DNA of 6,375 bases from Clostridia bacterium (GTDB lineage Bacteria; Bacillota; Clostridia; DSM-8532), in assembly GCA_026418215.1 (NCBI GenBank), contig JAOABT010000326.1, positions 1-6,375 of the forward strand. The letters run 5' to 3'. Under the pieces are notes generated by a model that searched no databases, was not told the DNA's origin, and worked only from the letters and a program-made list of their open reading frames with translations. This document shows positions 5,787-6,375 of the stretch, piece by piece. How positions within the stretch are numbered: position 1 is the stretch's first letter; each line of letters starts with the position of its first letter. The translations under genes were made by a program, and so were the position numbers.

Positions 5787-6152
5787 TTAGTGAGAATAGT
5801 CCCGCTGATACATATTACAGACATAAGGGGGCGAAGAAAGCTTTTGACAGACGTCCTCCATGAAATTCGGACAAAGTTTGTAGCCTAGCTTACATGTTCT
5901 GCCGAACCTTGTGCCATTCGGCTTGTCCATACACAAATTGCGTTTCATACAGTCGAAACGATGAATACACCGATTAGGAATTCTGCCAACAGCAGATTTA
6001 TTACTGGTTATAGCATGGCTTAGAATTTCTCTTGAGATGGTTGAAGCGCTTTTCCCGAGTTTAAGGGCAAGCTTTTTGATTGACATACGCTCGCGAAGGC
6101 AAAACTCAATTTGTAAACGTTTTGAGTCAGTAAGATGTTTGTTTTTCGACAT
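5787..6152 (-). pseudogene. IS30-family transposase, N-terminal remnant
   Basis: This codes for 121 residues against about 350 or more in intact relatives. The start ATG (complement of 6150-6152) has AAAGGAG 8 bases upstream (complement of 6161-6167), which decides it over the in-frame ATG at 6182. MSKNKHLTDSKRLQIEFCL and the helix-turn-helix SIKKLALKLGKSASTISREI (24-43) are the typical IS30 DNA-binding start. A cysteine-rich stretch (NRCIHRFDC to PPYVCN) follows, then likeness stops and about 8 unrelated residues (MYQRDYSH) lead to a stop. The DDE catalytic domain is absent, so it cannot transpose, though a DNA-binding fragment might still be made. Compared with the family as I remember it, several cysteines in the middle stretch (PNGTRFGRTCKLGYKLC) are replaced by Gly or Tyr, suggesting decay. 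Confidence 0.85.
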
Positions 6153-6227
6153 AGCAAAAACTCCTTTCCAGACTAACCGCAAAGATACAATTCAACTTTG
6201 CCAGAAAAAGGAGTCAATTTGTTAGAC

Positions 6228-6264
6228 TAAATGCAACTTTAGACTTTGTAGGTTTAAATGCAAC
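6228..6264. repeat. Direct repeats TAAATGCAAC near the IS end
   Basis: TAAATGCAAC occurs at 6228-6237 and 6255-6264, 27 bases apart. TTAGACT also occurs at 6222-6228 and 6239-6245, and AGACTAA at 6170-6176 and 6224-6230. These lie between the probable terminal repeat and the transposase start and could be subterminal transposase-binding or promoter motifs. Confidence 0.5.
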
Positions 6265-6278
6265 CTCTTCCATTCTTA

Positions 6279-6302
6279 GGGGTCAAATTTAGTATGACAA
6301 TT
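6279..6302. repeat. Probable terminal inverted repeat of the IS30 remnant
   Basis: Read inward on the minus strand it begins AATTGTCATACTAAATTTG and continues to GACCCC, about 130 bases before the transposase start, where an IS30-family end is expected. The partner copy is missing, so the assignment rests on position and general resemblance to clostridial IS30 ends. It contains a small GTCA/TGAC dyad (6282-6285, 6294-6297). Confidence 0.45.
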
Positions 6303-6306
6303 GAGG

Positions 6307-6335
6307 ATTGGATTTTTAGGCGTAAAAAGCCCAAT
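6307..6335. other. Hairpin outside the IS right end
   Basis: ATTGG (6307-6311) pairs with CCAAT (6331-6335) and TTTTTA (6313-6318) with TAAAAA (6323-6328) around a GGCG loop, with a 1x2 internal loop between the stems. It is AT-rich in the upper stem and not followed by a T-tract. Its role is unknown. Confidence 0.35.
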
Positions 6336-6342
6336 AAATAGC

Positions 6343-6372
6343 TTGACAACTCAAACGAGCTTATTGTATAGT
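6343..6372 (+). promoter_or_regulatory. Sigma-A-like promoter reading out of the window
   Basis: TTGACA (6343-6348) and TATAGT (6367-6372) are separated by 18 bases, a good sigma-A match pointing toward sequence beyond 6375. It probably serves a gene that starts just outside the window. Confidence 0.6.
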
Positions 6373-6375
6373 CGA

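Larger units (their letters stand above)
5787..6302 (-). mobile_element. Truncated IS30-family insertion sequence
   Basis: The element's upstream end is on the right: a probable terminal repeat at 6279-6302, a leader with short direct repeats, then a ribosome binding site and the first third of a transposase on the minus strand. The rest of the transposase and the other terminal repeat are missing: nothing resembling the complement of 6279-6302 occurs left of 5787. No target duplication can be identified. The left break falls around 5813, where family likeness ends. The right boundary is an estimate. Confidence 0.7.

Noticed and set aside
5434..5787. 117-residue minus-strand open frame under the hemolysin III gene, ending beside the IS remnant
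   Set aside because: I checked whether it could be the missing part of the IS30 transposase. It has no DDE-domain likeness and overlaps the conserved end of hemolysin III.

Overview
The window reads as low-to-mid GC Firmicutes DNA, probably a spore-forming Clostridium-class bacterium (Desulfitobacterium/Desulfosporosinus-like relatives would fit; this is inference). The reasons are strong AGGAG-type ribosome binding sites, frequent GTG/TTG starts, sigma-A promoters, a YtaF-type sporulation membrane protein and a Firmicutes-type IS30 transposase.

Layout from left to right: (1) 1-858, the C-terminal two thirds of a UGT80-like glycosyltransferase cut by the window edge. (2) 859-1231, a 373-base gap with no gene but with a nested 35-base dyad and weak promoter-like boxes. 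(3) 1232-1891, a DedA-family membrane protein that converges on ytaF (1939-2589, minus strand) across a shared bidirectional terminator. (4) 2590-2764, a divergent regulatory region with a near-consensus sigma-A promoter overlapped by two 18-bp palindromic operator sites. (5) 2765-5691, a tightly packed co-directional run: a MarR-type regulator, a soluble HemG-like flavodoxin, a membrane-anchored flavodoxin, a CDP-alcohol phosphatidyltransferase and a hemolysin III/PAQR-family membrane protein. The last gene also seems to have its own extended -10 promoter. (6) 5787-6302, a truncated IS30-family element on the minus strand: start, ribosome binding site, helix-turn-helix and probable right terminus are present, but the catalytic domain and other end are missing. 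(7) 6303-6375, a hairpin and a promoter-like sequence pointing out of the window.

How the genes may work together: the MarR protein probably controls its own operon through the twin palindrome. The overlap or short gaps between the regulator, the two flavodoxins and the phosphatidyltransferase suggest one transcript joining flavin-based electron transfer or redox sensing to membrane lipid functions. The most unusual part is the pair of consecutive flavodoxin-fold proteins, one apparently cytoplasmic and one tethered to the membrane with its domain predicted outside. I see no CRISPR array, tRNA, rRNA or recognisable riboswitch. Nothing amounts to a clearly new system; the MarR/two-flavodoxin module is the best candidate for follow-up.
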